Positions 46,981 through 57,644 of a stretch of 64,000 nt of DNA are shown in pieces. Under the pieces are notes generated by a model. It was given only the letters and a program-made list of their open reading frames with translations, was not told the DNA's origin and searched no databases. The position numbers and the translations under genes are program-made. This DNA comes from Ottelia alismoides (lineage: Eukaryota; Streptophyta; Magnoliopsida; Alismatales; Hydrocharitaceae), in NCBI GenBank assembly GCA_037367405.1, contig JAZKJV010000681.1:310001-374000 (forward strand). Reading direction: 5' to 3'. How positions within the stretch are numbered: the stretch's first letter is position 1; each line of letters begins with the position of its first letter.

Positions 46981-48341
46981 GAAGCCATGATCTAGGAGAA
47001 GAGACTGCAAGATAAAGAAAATTAATTATCAGTCTCAGCATATTAGCCGAGAACTACTAAACAACTGGCCATGCAGGTTGCATAGCTATAAGGGTGTATA
47101 CATGCCCGAGTTGGAGGTAGGAATCGAGCTTTTAACGGCATCAGAAAAAGCATGCCAGTGTACATAAGGCTGCATGAGGTTGCATGCCATGCCCAGAGCT
47201 GGCGATGATGGTCCGGAGATGGTGTCGTATTGGCCAATATGGGTTAGAGTGGGCTGTCAGAGGAGATAGCAATGACTGAAGGGGGTAATGTCAGACCAGG
47301 GTTAGGATTTTGGTGGAAAGAGATAAAGGTATATTCTAGGTCGACTTCTAATACTATATTAGGATAAATGAATAATTAGTTATTATGACTATGCAAGGTC
47401 TACTCCTTGTATAGTAGGAGAGATGGGGGTAAAAATTGTACATGAGAAATATTGGATTAAAAATAGACGATGGGAGGATACATAAGAAACTAAAGAAGAA
47501 AATAGAATACCCAAACACTAACTTATCAAAACATGCAGTAACACAATTGAAATAAAAAAATGAACTATTATATACAAAGAGTCAATAATCAAAGAAGTGA
47601 AGTAACTTAAGGAGCAGCAAGAAAGAAAGATATGTTCCGAGTGAGAGTAACTATTTGATTTTCATATGTTTTCTTTTTAAGAGAAAACCCCATTGGGAAT
47701 GCCTCTAACCGATGGCACATGATTGCGGCATGAAAAAGCGAGGAACAAGGCAAAATCTGCAAATGTGATCAATTGTGCCACCTACTTAAAAGTTGTTACT
47801 TTGGATGACTTAGGGTCGAACAACCGATGTTCAACCTTACCCAGTGGTCTTCTGACTCTTCTCACCCAAGGTGAATGGACCTGACAATTTTGATTCATGC
47901 CGACCTTCCTCCTTTGAGATCAACTAAATGCTGACCAAGTTGTGATGTAAACCAATGGTAGGTATGACAAAAGTGCCAGAAGAAAGACTACAAGGTTAGA
48001 GTGTAATTAAAAGACTGGAGACGTTTAAGTGTAACTAGCAAGAATAAAAATGGTCTACAGTGAGAAGTTTCTGTTACATAATAATGCAAATAATCCCGTT
48101 CTTTTATGTGCACAATAAGCTTCCAAGAAAATGTCCACTTACCCACATGTAAGGGCGTAAGCATAGAAAATTGTAGAATAATCATTCTCTTCTAGCATTT
48201 ATTTCATTTTCTTCAAATGTTCACGTGGCATGAAATCAGATGTAGAGAGAAAGTGAAGGTTTAGGAATATATTTTAACAAAGAAATGATATTCTCAATGT
48301 TCAAATATGAAACTGATTATTTAAAAAATGGGACTAATTAC
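46981..48341. other. Donor-side part of the giant LPEAT1 intron
   Basis: AT-rich unique-looking sequence with no repeat boundary or protein similarity that I can recognise. It leads directly to the 5' splice site of the LPEAT1 exon at 48342. Confidence 0.45.
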
Positions 48342-48475
48342 CCCAGAAATAGATTCCCAGGCTGGACTGAATCTCTCATATGGGTACTTCAGAATGACAG
48401 GAAGAACTGGAACTTTAGCCAAAAATGCACCAGTCTTGAAAGGTAGAAGGAATTCGCCATTTGTAGTTGTCCCCT
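48342..48475 (-). CDS. LPEAT1: LPEAT1-type acyltransferase, exon with the EGTTTNG motif
   Basis: A 134-nt internal exon. After two bases completing a split codon it reads GTTTNGEFLLPFKTGAFLAK, then PVLPVILKYPYERFSPAWES and ISG. EGTTTNG is the PlsC acyltransferase motif III that helps bind the acceptor phosphate. PVLPVILKYP is motif IV. The acceptor is CTTAG before AGGGGAC. The donor is GGG followed by GTAATTAG. The motif I histidine box (NHVSYxD) belongs to earlier exons that are not in the window. The reading frame is open and the motif residues intact, consistent with a functional gene. The next exon in the protein is at 7616-7756, 40.6 kb away. Confidence 0.87.
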
Positions 48476-49306
48476 CTAAGCCAATAGAATCCAGTAGGTT
48501 CAAACTACTCCAAATAACAAATTAACTAAATGTAAAATCCCAGAAATAAGGTATAAACATTTTCAGTAGAGAATCTTAGAATCATATACAATAATTGTCA
48601 TCTAGCTTATGGTGCAATTGAAATACTGAACGAAAAATTTAAAATTTCATAACTTCAAATCCTATAGATGCTTCCCGTTTTCCAATTATAATTAAATTTC
48701 AAAGCTGGAACAAGCTTCCCCTTTCTTATTAAGTTCACTCAAGAATTGGCAGCACCTATGAACATACATAATAGGTCCGGAAAAGTTCTGGAAAGTTGAA
48801 ATAAAGCTGAAATAGAGGCACATGATCAGATCTTTCCATGATGTTTTGACTCTCTTTGCCCTGATTGCCCTTGGTTAGGGAAGCATGCTCCACCATAAAA
48901 TCATCTTATTTTAATCACATTTAAGTATGGCAGTGACATCTTACATTAAATACATAGTAGGCAGATTTCTTATGAGAGGTTTTGGACAGAGGATTCCATT
49001 GTCGGAAATAGAAGTAAACTAAAATTAGTTCATGTCTTAATGCAAATAATTGAACTTGATGAGGCAGCACTAGTTGACTCTATATGTAAATGAGCTCGAA
49101 AGTGTTCAAAAACCAAATACGATAAACTCTGCTTTTCAGTTGCATTAAAACATAAGCAGGAGATGTATATAGTTTGTTTAATCAGTCAGCTCAAAAACTT
49201 GTGGTTAAAATATAAAATAAAAGATCCAACTATGTTATTAGCATTAATCATCGGCTACCAATTTTTCTTTATCCAAATCTAAAACCGGACAAGGCTAAAT
49301 TAGGTA
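48476..49306. other. Upstream LPEAT1 intron, first part
   Basis: No exon matching the region before EGTTTNG (family pattern VSG...ER...MLFP) was found on the minus strand here. AT-rich, no repeats recognised. Confidence 0.45.
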
Positions 49307-49311
49307 ACATT

Positions 49312-49457
49312 TGTTAGAGTAAAAGGATACTCTGATGTGTTATTCCATAGAGCCCTCGGTCTCTTATATAGAGAGAAAACCCTTGGGTAAATTACATAGA
49401 CGTACATTATGAAAATAGGAAATGCAGAACAGTCATAACATAATCTAAACCTCTACA
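49312..49457 (-). repeat. 3' LTR of Copia-3 (146 bp)
   Basis: In element sense it runs TGTAGAGGTTTAGATTATG to TACTCTAACA, with TATA in CTCTATATAAGAGACC. Confidence 0.95.
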
Positions 49458-49464
49458 CTCCCCC

Positions 49465-52400
49465 TCAAGATGGAGCATAGATATCAATCATGCTCAGCTT
49501 GGAAGAACATCTCTGGAAAGGTCCTCTGAGCAATGGCTTGGTAAATATATCAACAGTCTGGTCCTCTGAACAGACATGAGAAGTGGAAATGAAGCCCTTC
49601 TGGATCATGTCTCTAGTATAATGACAATCCACCTCGATGTGCTTTGTTCTCTCATGAAACGCTGGATTGTTGGCAATAAACAATGTTGCCTGATTGTCAC
49701 ATTGAAGATTCATAAGCAAGGAGACATCTACATTCAGATCTTCTAAGACTGCTCTAACCCACATCATTTCTGTGCTTGCTTGTGCCATGGCTCTGTACTC
49801 GGATTTAGCACTGGATCTCGCCACAACAGTCTGTTTCTTGCTTTTCCAAGAAACTAAAGAGCTTCCTATGAAGATAGCAAATCCAGAAGTAGATTTACGA
49901 TCCTTTGGACATCCTGCATAGTCTGCATCTGCAAGCGGAAATAGACAGATCTGTATCTTTTCTGAATAGCAACCTTGTGCCTGGGGAAGACTTCAGATAT
50001 CTCAATATCATATACAAGGCATCCATATGAACTTGCCTAGGCTGCTCCATAAATTGACTCACCCGGTTTACTGCAAAGGCAATATCCGGTCGAGCTATAG
50101 TAATGTATAAGAGCTTACCCACCATCTCTCTGTATCTTCTTCTGTCCACCTCTTTGGTATCATTGTCGTACAGCTTCATGCTTGGGTCCATAGGCGTGCT
50201 CGACGGTCTGCATCCAGTCATTCCTGTTTCAACTAGCAAGTCTGTGACATATTTTCTTTGAGTCATTACCATTCCTTGTGCATTTCTTGCAAACTCTATC
50301 CCCAGAAAATAGCGTATGGTGCCTAGATCCTTCGTAATAAACTGACTTCCCAACAGGGATTTGGTTTTCTCAATTCCCTGAGCATCATCTCCTGTAACCA
50401 AAATGTCATCAACATATATCATGACAACAACTGTACCTCTAGGGGTCTTCTGGATGAATAGTGAATGGTCCGCATTTGATCTCTTGAACCCATGTCGTTC
50501 AATCAGCTGGGAAAGCTTCTGGAACCATGCCCGGGGACTCTGTTTGAGGCCATAGATAGCCTTATGAAGTATGCACACCATCTGAGTCTCCCCCTCAGCA
50601 GCAAACCCTGGTGGCTGCTGCATGTAGACTTCCTCCTGTAGATCACCATACAAGAAAGCATTCTTGACATCAAGCTGGAAAATGGTCCAGTCACGTACCA
50701 CAGCAACAGATAGGAGGATGCGAAGAGTGGAGTGTCGAGCCACTGGTGAAAAAGTGTCCAAGTAATCTACCCCATAAGTTTGGGTAAATCCACGTGCAAC
50801 AAGTCTGGCCCTGTATCTGTCGAGACGCCCATCTGCATGATATTTCACCGTAAACACCCACTTGCAGCTCACCACAGAGGCACCTGGAGGAATGGGGACT
50901 AGAGACCAAGTCCCTCGAGTCTGTAAGGCACGCATCTCCTCTTCCATAGCTAGACGCCAGCAATCAATCTTCATGGCTTCTTGATAGGTCCGTGGTATCT
51001 CAACCGATGAGACAGCTGCTGCAAATCGTTGGAAATCCCCATTGAGACGATGAAATGATACTTGAGACGCAAGAGGATATGATGCACATTGTCTTCGCTG
51101 CTTCCTGTGAGCAATAGGCCGATCAAGATCATCTATCACTGTGGTGACTGGCGGATCCTCTTCCTGTAGTAACGGCTCCTGCACTGGTGCATTATCTAAC
51201 CCATCATTAGTTAAAACATCAGAACATACCTGAGGCGTGCTGGATGGTTGGCATGTAGCTTGAGCAGGGTCGGACCGCCTTGTATAGAACTTAGGAAATG
51301 GTACAATCGGAGGTGGTGGTGGTGGTGGTGGTGGTGGTGTAGTGGAGTCGGATTGACCCAGGCTTGGAGGCGGAGGCACATATACATTAGTATCCTTAGG
51401 TGTGGAGGAGACCAATCTGTCACCTGCAGGGGAGAAGTACATGACCGGTTCGAAAAATGTAACATCGGCACTCACGTAGTACTTGTCATGAATGGGGTCA
51501 TAGCACCGATAACCTTTCTGTGTCCTCGAGTAGCCCACAAAAACACACTTGATAGCTCTAGGAGAGAGCTTATCAAGTCCTAGAGATAACCGGTGAACAA
51601 ACGCAACTGTGCCAAAGACCCGAGGTGTAAGTGAAAACAAATCCTTGTCAGGAAAGAGAACAGAGATAGGAGACTTTTCCCCAAGAACAGTAGTAGGCAT
51701 GCGGTTGACCAGATAGCATGCTGTAAGTATAGCATCCCCCCAAAAGGCTAATGGGGCACAACTCTGAATAAGTAATGTGCGAGCAATATCAAGAAAGTGT
51801 CGATGCTTCCTTTCTGCAACACCATTTTGTTGAGATGTGTATGCACATGTGGTTTGGTGGATAATGCCCTTAGAGGAAAGGAAGCGAGCAAGGGAACGAG
51901 TGCAGAATTCCAATGCATTGTCAGTACGCACATACTTAACAGTAAATGAAAAAACATTTTGAACTTCATTGATAAGATTTTGAATAACATTTCCTGCTTC
52001 GGATTTACTTTTAAGAAGAAAAGTCCAAGACACTCGAGAGAAATCATCAACTACAACTAGATAGAACCTCTACCCCTGATGATCTGGGACACGACTGGGG
52101 CCCCAAATATCTATATGAAATAACTCAAATGGGGAGCGACTGCTCCGACCCTGACGACTGGGGAAGCTGGACCGATGGTGCTTCCCTAACTGACATGCTT
52201 CACAACGAAATGACGAATTTGGAGAGATCTGAGGCAGGAGGTGACGCATTTTCTGTAGCGGCAGGTGACCAAATCGAAGATGCCAGGTATATGGAGAAAC
52301 GGAACCCTGAGAATGTAGTGAGACGCCAGCATAGGAGGTCCGTACGAGACGATAGAGACCATTGTGCTCAGAGCCACAGCCAATCACCCTGCCCGTTAGT

Positions 52401-53698
52401 ATGTCCTGAAAAATGACAGAAGATGGATCAAATATAGCACGACAGTGCAAATCTCTTGTAATCTGACTAATTGATAATAAATTCATAGAGAATTCTGGTG
52501 CATGCAGAACATTCTGTAAGTGCATCGAGGGCAGCAAAGCCGTCTCCCCCTGACCGACAATAGGGGAATGAGTGCCATCAGCTATGAGTACAGAGCGACC
52601 AGGCTGAACAGCTCTATAGGACTTTAGGATATCTCTATCACGACAGAGATGATGGGTGGCTCCAGAATCAACAATCCAACCTGTGAGATCATGGTTATGA
52701 CAGGAGACTGAAGTACTACCTGAGGTATTGGCAGTAGCAGCTGTACTAGCTGACGCCGAAGCCGCAATGTCAGAAGCGTCAGCACTCTCTGAAGATGATT
52801 GTGGCATAATATCACGAAGCCGTGCCACTAGCTCCTCGAACCTGTGATCTGGAGTAGATGCTGGTGGACCCTGGACATGATCAGCGACACGTGCAAAAGG
52901 ACGGAAGCCATGCTTGGAATAGCATGTATCCTTCGAATGACCAGTACGACGACAGAATGAGCACGTAGAACGGACACGACCTCCTCTGCCACGTCCACCA
53001 CTTCCTCTGCCACGAAATGAAGACGAACTACCACGTCATCTGGAGACTGCCATTGCCGAGGGAGGTGGAGTCGCTGTATTTGATGGAACTGGTACACGAC
53101 TAAGCCTCCTGTAGACTTCTTCCATCGGTGGAATAGTGGCATCGGCTAGGATCTGAGAGCGTGCTGCCTCGTACTCTGGATCCAGGGCAGCAAGTAATAC
53201 ACCTACCATAGTGGCGTTGCGGAACGTCTTCTGTTGTTCTGGTGTTGCTGTGAGCGGGATGGTGCTATATAATTTCTCGAACATTCCACGAAGAGACGTG
53301 TACAGAGAATGAAGAGGCCTCCCATTTTGCTTCGTGGTAAAAATATCATGCTGCAACTGCAGCATCTTCGTCTCGTTCCGCACTTGAGAGTATGTAGTGG
53401 CCAGAATATCCCACATCGCCTTGGTGGTGGGTTGATGAAGGACGTCGTTAGCTATCTCCATCGTGAGCGTCCCTGACAGCCAAACTTTGGCATACGCATC
53501 GTCCGCCTCCCATGAGGCATAAATCCCCGTCTTCTCTGCCGACTCCTCTTCGGTAAGAATATGTTTCTTACCACATGACTTCATAAGACTCAGGAACTGC
53601 ATAGCCCAGAGTTCGTAGTTCGTCCCGTCCATCTTGACTATTGGTGTCGAGCCTTTGAAGGCACCTATGGCGGGCATATCAATCTTTTGGTCTGACAT
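49465..53698 (-). pseudogene. Copia-3 gag-pol, three lesions
   Basis: The start MSDQKIDM at 53698 is preferred over the upstream MVFLSGT because other copies begin close to AFKGxTxIVKMDGTNY. Order: gag (UBN2-like) 53698-53090; RGG-like stretch and CCHC knuckle CSFCRRTGHSKDTC near 52950; protease VDSGATHHL near 52660; HHCC zinc and integrase core with HIDIWGP, VRTDNA and VAERKH; polyproline linker near 51320; RT with [12 protein letters not shown] and YVDD at 50405-50416; RNase H with ARSSAKSEYRAMA; stop at 49465-49467. Lesions are a TGA at 53036-53038 (a glycine codon in relatives), a TAG at 52070-52072, and a 2-bp loss near 49934 in RNase H. All upstream parts stay in one frame. Confidence 0.95.
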
Positions 53699-53789
53699 AG
53701 TGCCGGAGAGGAAGACCAAGGGATGAGAGACAACAGAACTAGTGTCTACACAAACACGTTAGGATTCAAGTGCATATGTAGACTTATGC

Positions 53790-54160
53790 ACTTGAACCCA
53801 TCAGAGGTGGACTGAGCCCCGGCGCAAGGGGGGGCTCTCGACGGCAAGGGGAGGCAGACGGGGACCCGGCGACGGCAAGGGGGGGTCCTGGCGGCAAGGG
53901 GTGGCAGGCGAGGACCCGGCGACGGCAAGGGGTGGGTCCCGGCGGAAAGGGGAGGCGAGGGGGGTCCCTGCGGCGGCAAGAGGAGGAGGGGGGAAGGCTC
54001 GGCGGCGGGAGAGGGGCGCCCGGTGATTGGAGAGGGGCGCGGGGGGGGGCCTGGCGGCGAGAGGAGGAGGCCCGACTGTGGCGGCGGGAGGGCCTGGAGA
54101 GAGGCGGCGGCGGCGGTAGGGGGAGGGGGGCGGCGGGTGGAGAAAAACCCTAGGCTAGGG
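53790..54160 (-). repeat. G/C-rich leader of Copia-3
   Basis: The sequence between the primer site and gag is a run of imperfect units such as GGCGACGGCAAGGGG on the plus strand. Many GGG and GGGG runs between 53940 and 54140 could form G-quadruplexes on that strand, opposite to the element RNA. Copia-1 and Copia-4 do not show such a leader in the window. Confidence 0.7.
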
Positions 54161-54164
54161 TTTT

Positions 54165-54177
54165 GGCTCTGATACCA
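54165..54177 (-). promoter_or_regulatory. Primer binding site of Copia-3
   Basis: In element sense TGGTATCAGAGCC follows the 5' LTR. It is complementary to initiator methionine tRNA. Confidence 0.92.
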
Positions 54178-54322
54178 TGTTAGAGTAAAAGGATACTCTG
54201 ATGTGTTATTCCATAGAGCCCTCGGGTCTCTTATATAGAGAAAACCCTTGGGTAAATTACATAGACGTACATTATATAAATAGGAAATGCAGAACAATCA
54301 TAACATAATCTAAACCTCTACA
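54178..54322 (-). repeat. 5' LTR of Copia-3 (145 bp)
   Basis: Almost identical to the 3' LTR. It is followed outward by the ACATT duplication. Confidence 0.95.
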
Positions 54323-54329
54323 ACATTGT

Positions 54330-54800
54330 ACTTCAAAGAAAGATATTAAATAGGGCACTTTTTCAACAAGGCATAGTGGAGAAAATACACAGTTAAAATA
54401 GAGAGGAGTTTTAAATGCTCTTTATAACAAGGAGAGTGAGCCAAATACTAGAAGTACTAGTAGAATCTACAATGATAGATATAAGAGGTGTTTGTTGACC
54501 ATTTGACGATGTAAAAAGATGGTTGTGACATTAAAAAAATGAAGATGCTAAGATGGATAAATCATCATATAAAAATGATGAAAAAGGTGACAATCCTAGA
54601 ACAACTCATACAGAGACTATGGTGCATAGAATGTGGGATAAATGTCTAATGTGGTGCTCACCTTAAGTAAGGACCTATCTAATGCTCCTCTGTAGGATTT
54701 AAGAACAGTTGGATGACATAAGGCAAAGATGAGGAAGGCTGAAGAAGAGTCAGGAGCAAAGTGAACTTTTTTCATAGGTGTTTAGGTTACCGATATTAGG
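54330..54800 (+). pseudogene. Possible RTE LINE C-terminal remnant
   Basis: The words KKMKMLRW near 54535-54565 recall the EMRMLRWMCGH motif of RTE. The rest is too decayed to follow. The call depends mainly on this motif and on the RTE-type tail nearby. Confidence 0.4.
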
Positions 54801-54811
54801 CATTTAGGTTA

Positions 54812-55140
54812 ACCCACTTAAAGGTCTGGTGGTAGTGCAGTGTGCCTACCACCCAAAAGACCAGGGTTCAAATCCCCCCTTGTGGGTTGCGTTAGGTTGT
54901 CGACAGCCAGCGTAAAAAATAGTTGAATCTTTCAACATGGATTTGAGCAAGAATCCATGTAGCCAACCCTACTTATAGGGCCTGTTTGGTTGCTGGGTTG
55001 GACTGGGTTGGGTTGGGCTGTGTTGGAGTGGGTGAATAGTAATCTGTGAGGAGGAAGTACCATTGTGAATAGTAACCAAGGTTGGGCCAACCCTTCCCAA
55101 CCCTGCAACCAAACAGGCCCATAGTGGGAGAAGGCTTCAC
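54812..55140 (+). mobile_element. tRNA-derived SINE-like unit with an RTE-type 3' tail
   Basis: The head at 54818-54890 has a Pol III B box, GGTTCAAATCC, and an A-box-like TGGTGGTAGTGCAG about 35 bp before it. The downstream part, AAGAATCCATGTAGCCAACCC...GTGGGAGAAGGCTT, matches the 3' end of the RTE copies here (around 19590-19610). A Tourist-like MITE splits that tail. This resembles SINEs that borrow an RTE tail. The exact ends are not fixed. Confidence 0.6.
54978..55120. mobile_element. Tourist-like MITE 3 (143 bp)
   Basis: The inverted ends GGGCCTGTTTGGTTGC and GCAACCAAACAGGCCC are perfect complements. ATA flanks both sides, where TTA or TAA would be usual. The interior is short and rich in TTGGG. 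It interrupts an RTE-type tail. Confidence 0.88.
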
Positions 55141-55303
55141 GTTTAGGTTACCAATTTGTATAACGTCTGAAGTATGGTTAACTTGTGTAACAAGTAGCCG
55201 TTGTTATTTGTCAAATAGGTGTCGAATATAATTACCACTGCACTTCAAAGACCATTATACTAAGGTTTTTCCTTTCACTGGCTAGTCACCAGCCTAAACA
55301 AAG

Positions 55304-55449
55304 GATGGATTGTATTTTGTAGTTGACGGTTATCAGATACCTAGGAGAATCTTTTATAATGGATCTTCCATAAAGGATCGATTGTATTTCGTAGTTGTGG
55401 TTATCAGAAAACCTAGGAGAATCTTTTACAATTGATCTTCCATAAAGGA
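55304..55449. repeat. Tandem duplication, two units of about 73 bp
   Basis: Units 55304-55376 and 55377-55449 both contain GGTTATCAGA, CCTAGGAGAATCTTTTA and GATCTTCCATAAAG, with a few differences. No function is recognised. Confidence 0.8.
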
Positions 55450-55557
55450 CTGTATTGGGGTATTCCCAGTTAGTAATTCGCAGCAATAACTGAATGCAAT
55501 CTGAGGTTGGCAAGGATAGCAACACTAGCAGAGGGGATCGTTTGCTGTGTATTACCT

Positions 55558-55679
55558 CTGCAGTAATGCAGGGGGTCCGTCGGATGTGTGATGGATGATC
55601 TTGATAGGGGGCCCACTATCTCCGACCTCCTATCAGGGGCGTCCATCTCGCATCTGACTGACCCCATGCGTTACAGTAG
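55558..55679. mobile_element. Foldback MITE (about 122 bp)
   Basis: The left arm starts CTGCAGTAATGCAGGGGGTC and the complemented right arm starts CTACTGTAACGCATGGGGTC. Similarity continues for about 38 bp, to GATGGA. The element would fold into a long hairpin. The target duplication was not resolved. Confidence 0.65.
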
Positions 55680-55951
55680 GGGAAATCACTGCAAAGGATC
55701 CGCGTCCGTGACGACACTAGTATCCAAGAGTAGTAGCCAAGGTTTCTCAGACAAGGGATGTATGTGATCATGCGCGAAATAACCAAGTTCTGCTCATGCG
55801 TATATGCCCTAATACCCCAAGTATCTCCCACCCGTCTACCAATATCCCAAAAATGAGGAATCTCCTAAAGCTGGTGAATCCTATTAATAAGAAAAATCTA
55901 AAAAGACATTATTGATGATGTTCACTATTACAAATATACCCTCAAACTTTT

Positions 55952-56006
55952 TTTTTTGAAATCCAGAAGCAAGGAGGATACACTCGAAGGTGCACTCCCC
56001 AAATAT
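55952..56006 (-). mobile_element. Micro-L1: second tiny L1 insertion (about 55 bp)
   Basis: In minus sense an L1 tail (GGGGAGTGCACCTTCGAGTG...CTTCTGGATTTC) ends in poly(A). The flanks share the 16-bp direct repeat ATACCCTCAAACTTTT at 55936-55951 and 56007-56022. Size and structure match the micro-L1 at 19104-19171. Confidence 0.82.
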
Positions 56007-56259
56007 ATACCCTCAAACTTTTGTAGCATCAAGTCCCCGAATGATCTTCCTTGGAATGACAATTGATGAATTCAATATGTTTAAAGACTTGAATACATCA
56101 CCAAATATATTTATGACATATATGCATCTACAAATAAATCTATCAGCTTGGAGTGAAACTCAATCTTTTAAGTATAAGAACTTTCCAGAAATCGTTAGGC
56201 CTTATACAAGAAATAAATATTCGCATTGTTCTTTATTGCTTTCATTCCATATTTCTAAT

Positions 56260-56576
56260 TGTTGGAGTATTTGGTTATGCATCACTTATGTGGGAGATGG
56301 GTAAATGGATCTCTCCATGATCCATTTACCCCATCCAGTTGTTTAGTCACACATCTACCGACTGTGGGATGTGGAGACTCGGTGGGGGCTATATATAGAC
56401 CCTCACACCCATTGTATCCAGTGAGAAAAGCAATAGACTATCATACCTTTGAGGCATTCTCCTGTGGTTTCATCCCGCTCCTTAGGGAGTAGGGTTCCAC
56501 GTTAAATTCCCTTGTTCTTTCATGTTTTTATCACCTTTATTTCTCTGATACGCTTCCACATTCCTATTTTCTAACA
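56260..56576 (+). repeat. 5' LTR of N3 (317 bp)
   Basis: It runs TGTTGGAGTATTTGG to TTTTCTAACA, with TATA in GGCTATATATAGACC. It is close to the solo LTR at 42560. Confidence 0.92.
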
Positions 56577-57237
56577 TGGTATCAGAGCGGGTTCGATTCT
56601 CGAGGTTTATCATTATTTTATTCCGTACGAGATTCGATTCAGTTATTATTCATTCTTGAATATCATTTTTAAAAGATCGTGTTCATCCAAGGGTTCCATC
56701 TCTGGAACCCTACATCTGGTTTCGTCCTGGCTACATCTTCTTCTCCGACCTTGCGCCATCTTGCTCCAGGAGAAGCTCTTTCAGCAAAAAGCGGTAGCAC
56801 AATTCCAACCTGGCTTCAGTCTGCAATGCAGCCCCTCCAAGTCCTCTTCCAGGAGGATTGGTGCAAATACCTCTCAAGGCGGCTGCCCTAGCCGCATCCT
56901 TCTTGCCACGGAAGAAGAGCAGCAAGTCCACGCACCCCCTATCAAGAGGCAAGGCCGCATCGCCCTCCTCTCCTCCATATCCTTCGCGCAAGACCACTCA
57001 GTTCGATGACATCCAGGCCGAGCCTTCTCCATCCCACGCAAGGCCTCGAAGTGGGCCTCCTTTTGCACGAGAACCCAAGAAGTGGCGAGGGACTTCATCG
57101 CCTCTCGGTTTCTCTCTAACAATCGACGATCGTCCCCCATGCAGCAAAGCCCTAGCCAAGCTCTCGCCAAGTCGCACCTTCCAGGCGGTGCCCTGGTGGG
57201 CTATCATCACTCAGGCGGCGGTGTGTTTCGACACAGG

Positions 57238-57644
57238 CAGTGTTGTAAAAGTCACCCGACTGGCCCGACTAGTAGGTCCGACTAGTCTAGTCAGTGGGGT
57301 GGCCAACCGAGTACCGACTAATTCCGACTATGGACACTAGTCGACCAATTTGTGCTTGGAGATACCGCATTTTTTTATGTTTTGCTTTTTTTTATAAGCA
57401 AACTTATTATAATATGCTTAAAGTTTTATTTAAATTCAATTACTTCTTTTAGTTTATCGTGATAGTATAAAAATGTATAAAATGTATGTAAATATATGTA
57501 TAAAAACGAGTTATATATCTAAAATAATCATAAAATTCAAAGCCGATTAAAGTCCGACTAATTCCGATTAGTCGTCTGACTGCCGATTAATACTTAGTCA
57601 GTGACCCGGCCGACCGAGTACCGACTACCGACTTTGCAACCTTG
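57238..57644. mobile_element. Non-autonomous hAT element, CCGACTAGTCGG type (407 bp)
   Basis: The ends CAGTGTTGTAAAAGTC and (complemented) CAAGGTTGCAAAGTCGG are inverted repeats. It is flanked by perfect GACACAGG copies at 57230-57237 and 57645-57652. It is a close relative of the element at 15933-16405, sharing the CCGACTAATTCCGATTAGTCG-like subterminal arrays. It is non-coding. Confidence 0.9.

Larger units (their letters stand above)
7757..48341 (-). other. LPEAT1: Giant LPEAT1 intron (40,585 bp) built of nested transposons
   Basis: The donor is GGG followed by GTAATTAG at 48341 reading down. The acceptor is TTTGCAG ending at 7757. Both are canonical GT-AG, and the flanking exons are collinear, on one strand and phase-compatible. 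By eye, about nine tenths of the intron is assignable to Copia, L1, RTE, hAT, MITE or non-autonomous LTR elements, listed separately. Clear host-like intron sequence survives at about 7757-7967, 10407-10600 and 46990-48341. That it is spliced as one intron is inference. The alternative is a gene disabled by the insertions. Confidence 0.72.
49312..54322 (-). mobile_element. Copia-3: nearly intact Ty1/copia element (5,011 bp)
   Basis: LTRs of 146 bp (49312-49457) and 145 bp (54178-54322) flank a single gag-pol frame. A perfect 5-bp duplication, ACATT, lies at 49307-49311 and 54323-54327. The LTRs differ by three substitutions and two small indels. The primer site TGGTATCAGAGCC and polypurine tract CTTGAGGGGGAG are intact. 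It inserted into the LPEAT1 intron upstream of the 48.4-kb exon. It is the best preserved autonomous-type LTR element in the window and a candidate former helper for the N family. Confidence 0.96.
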
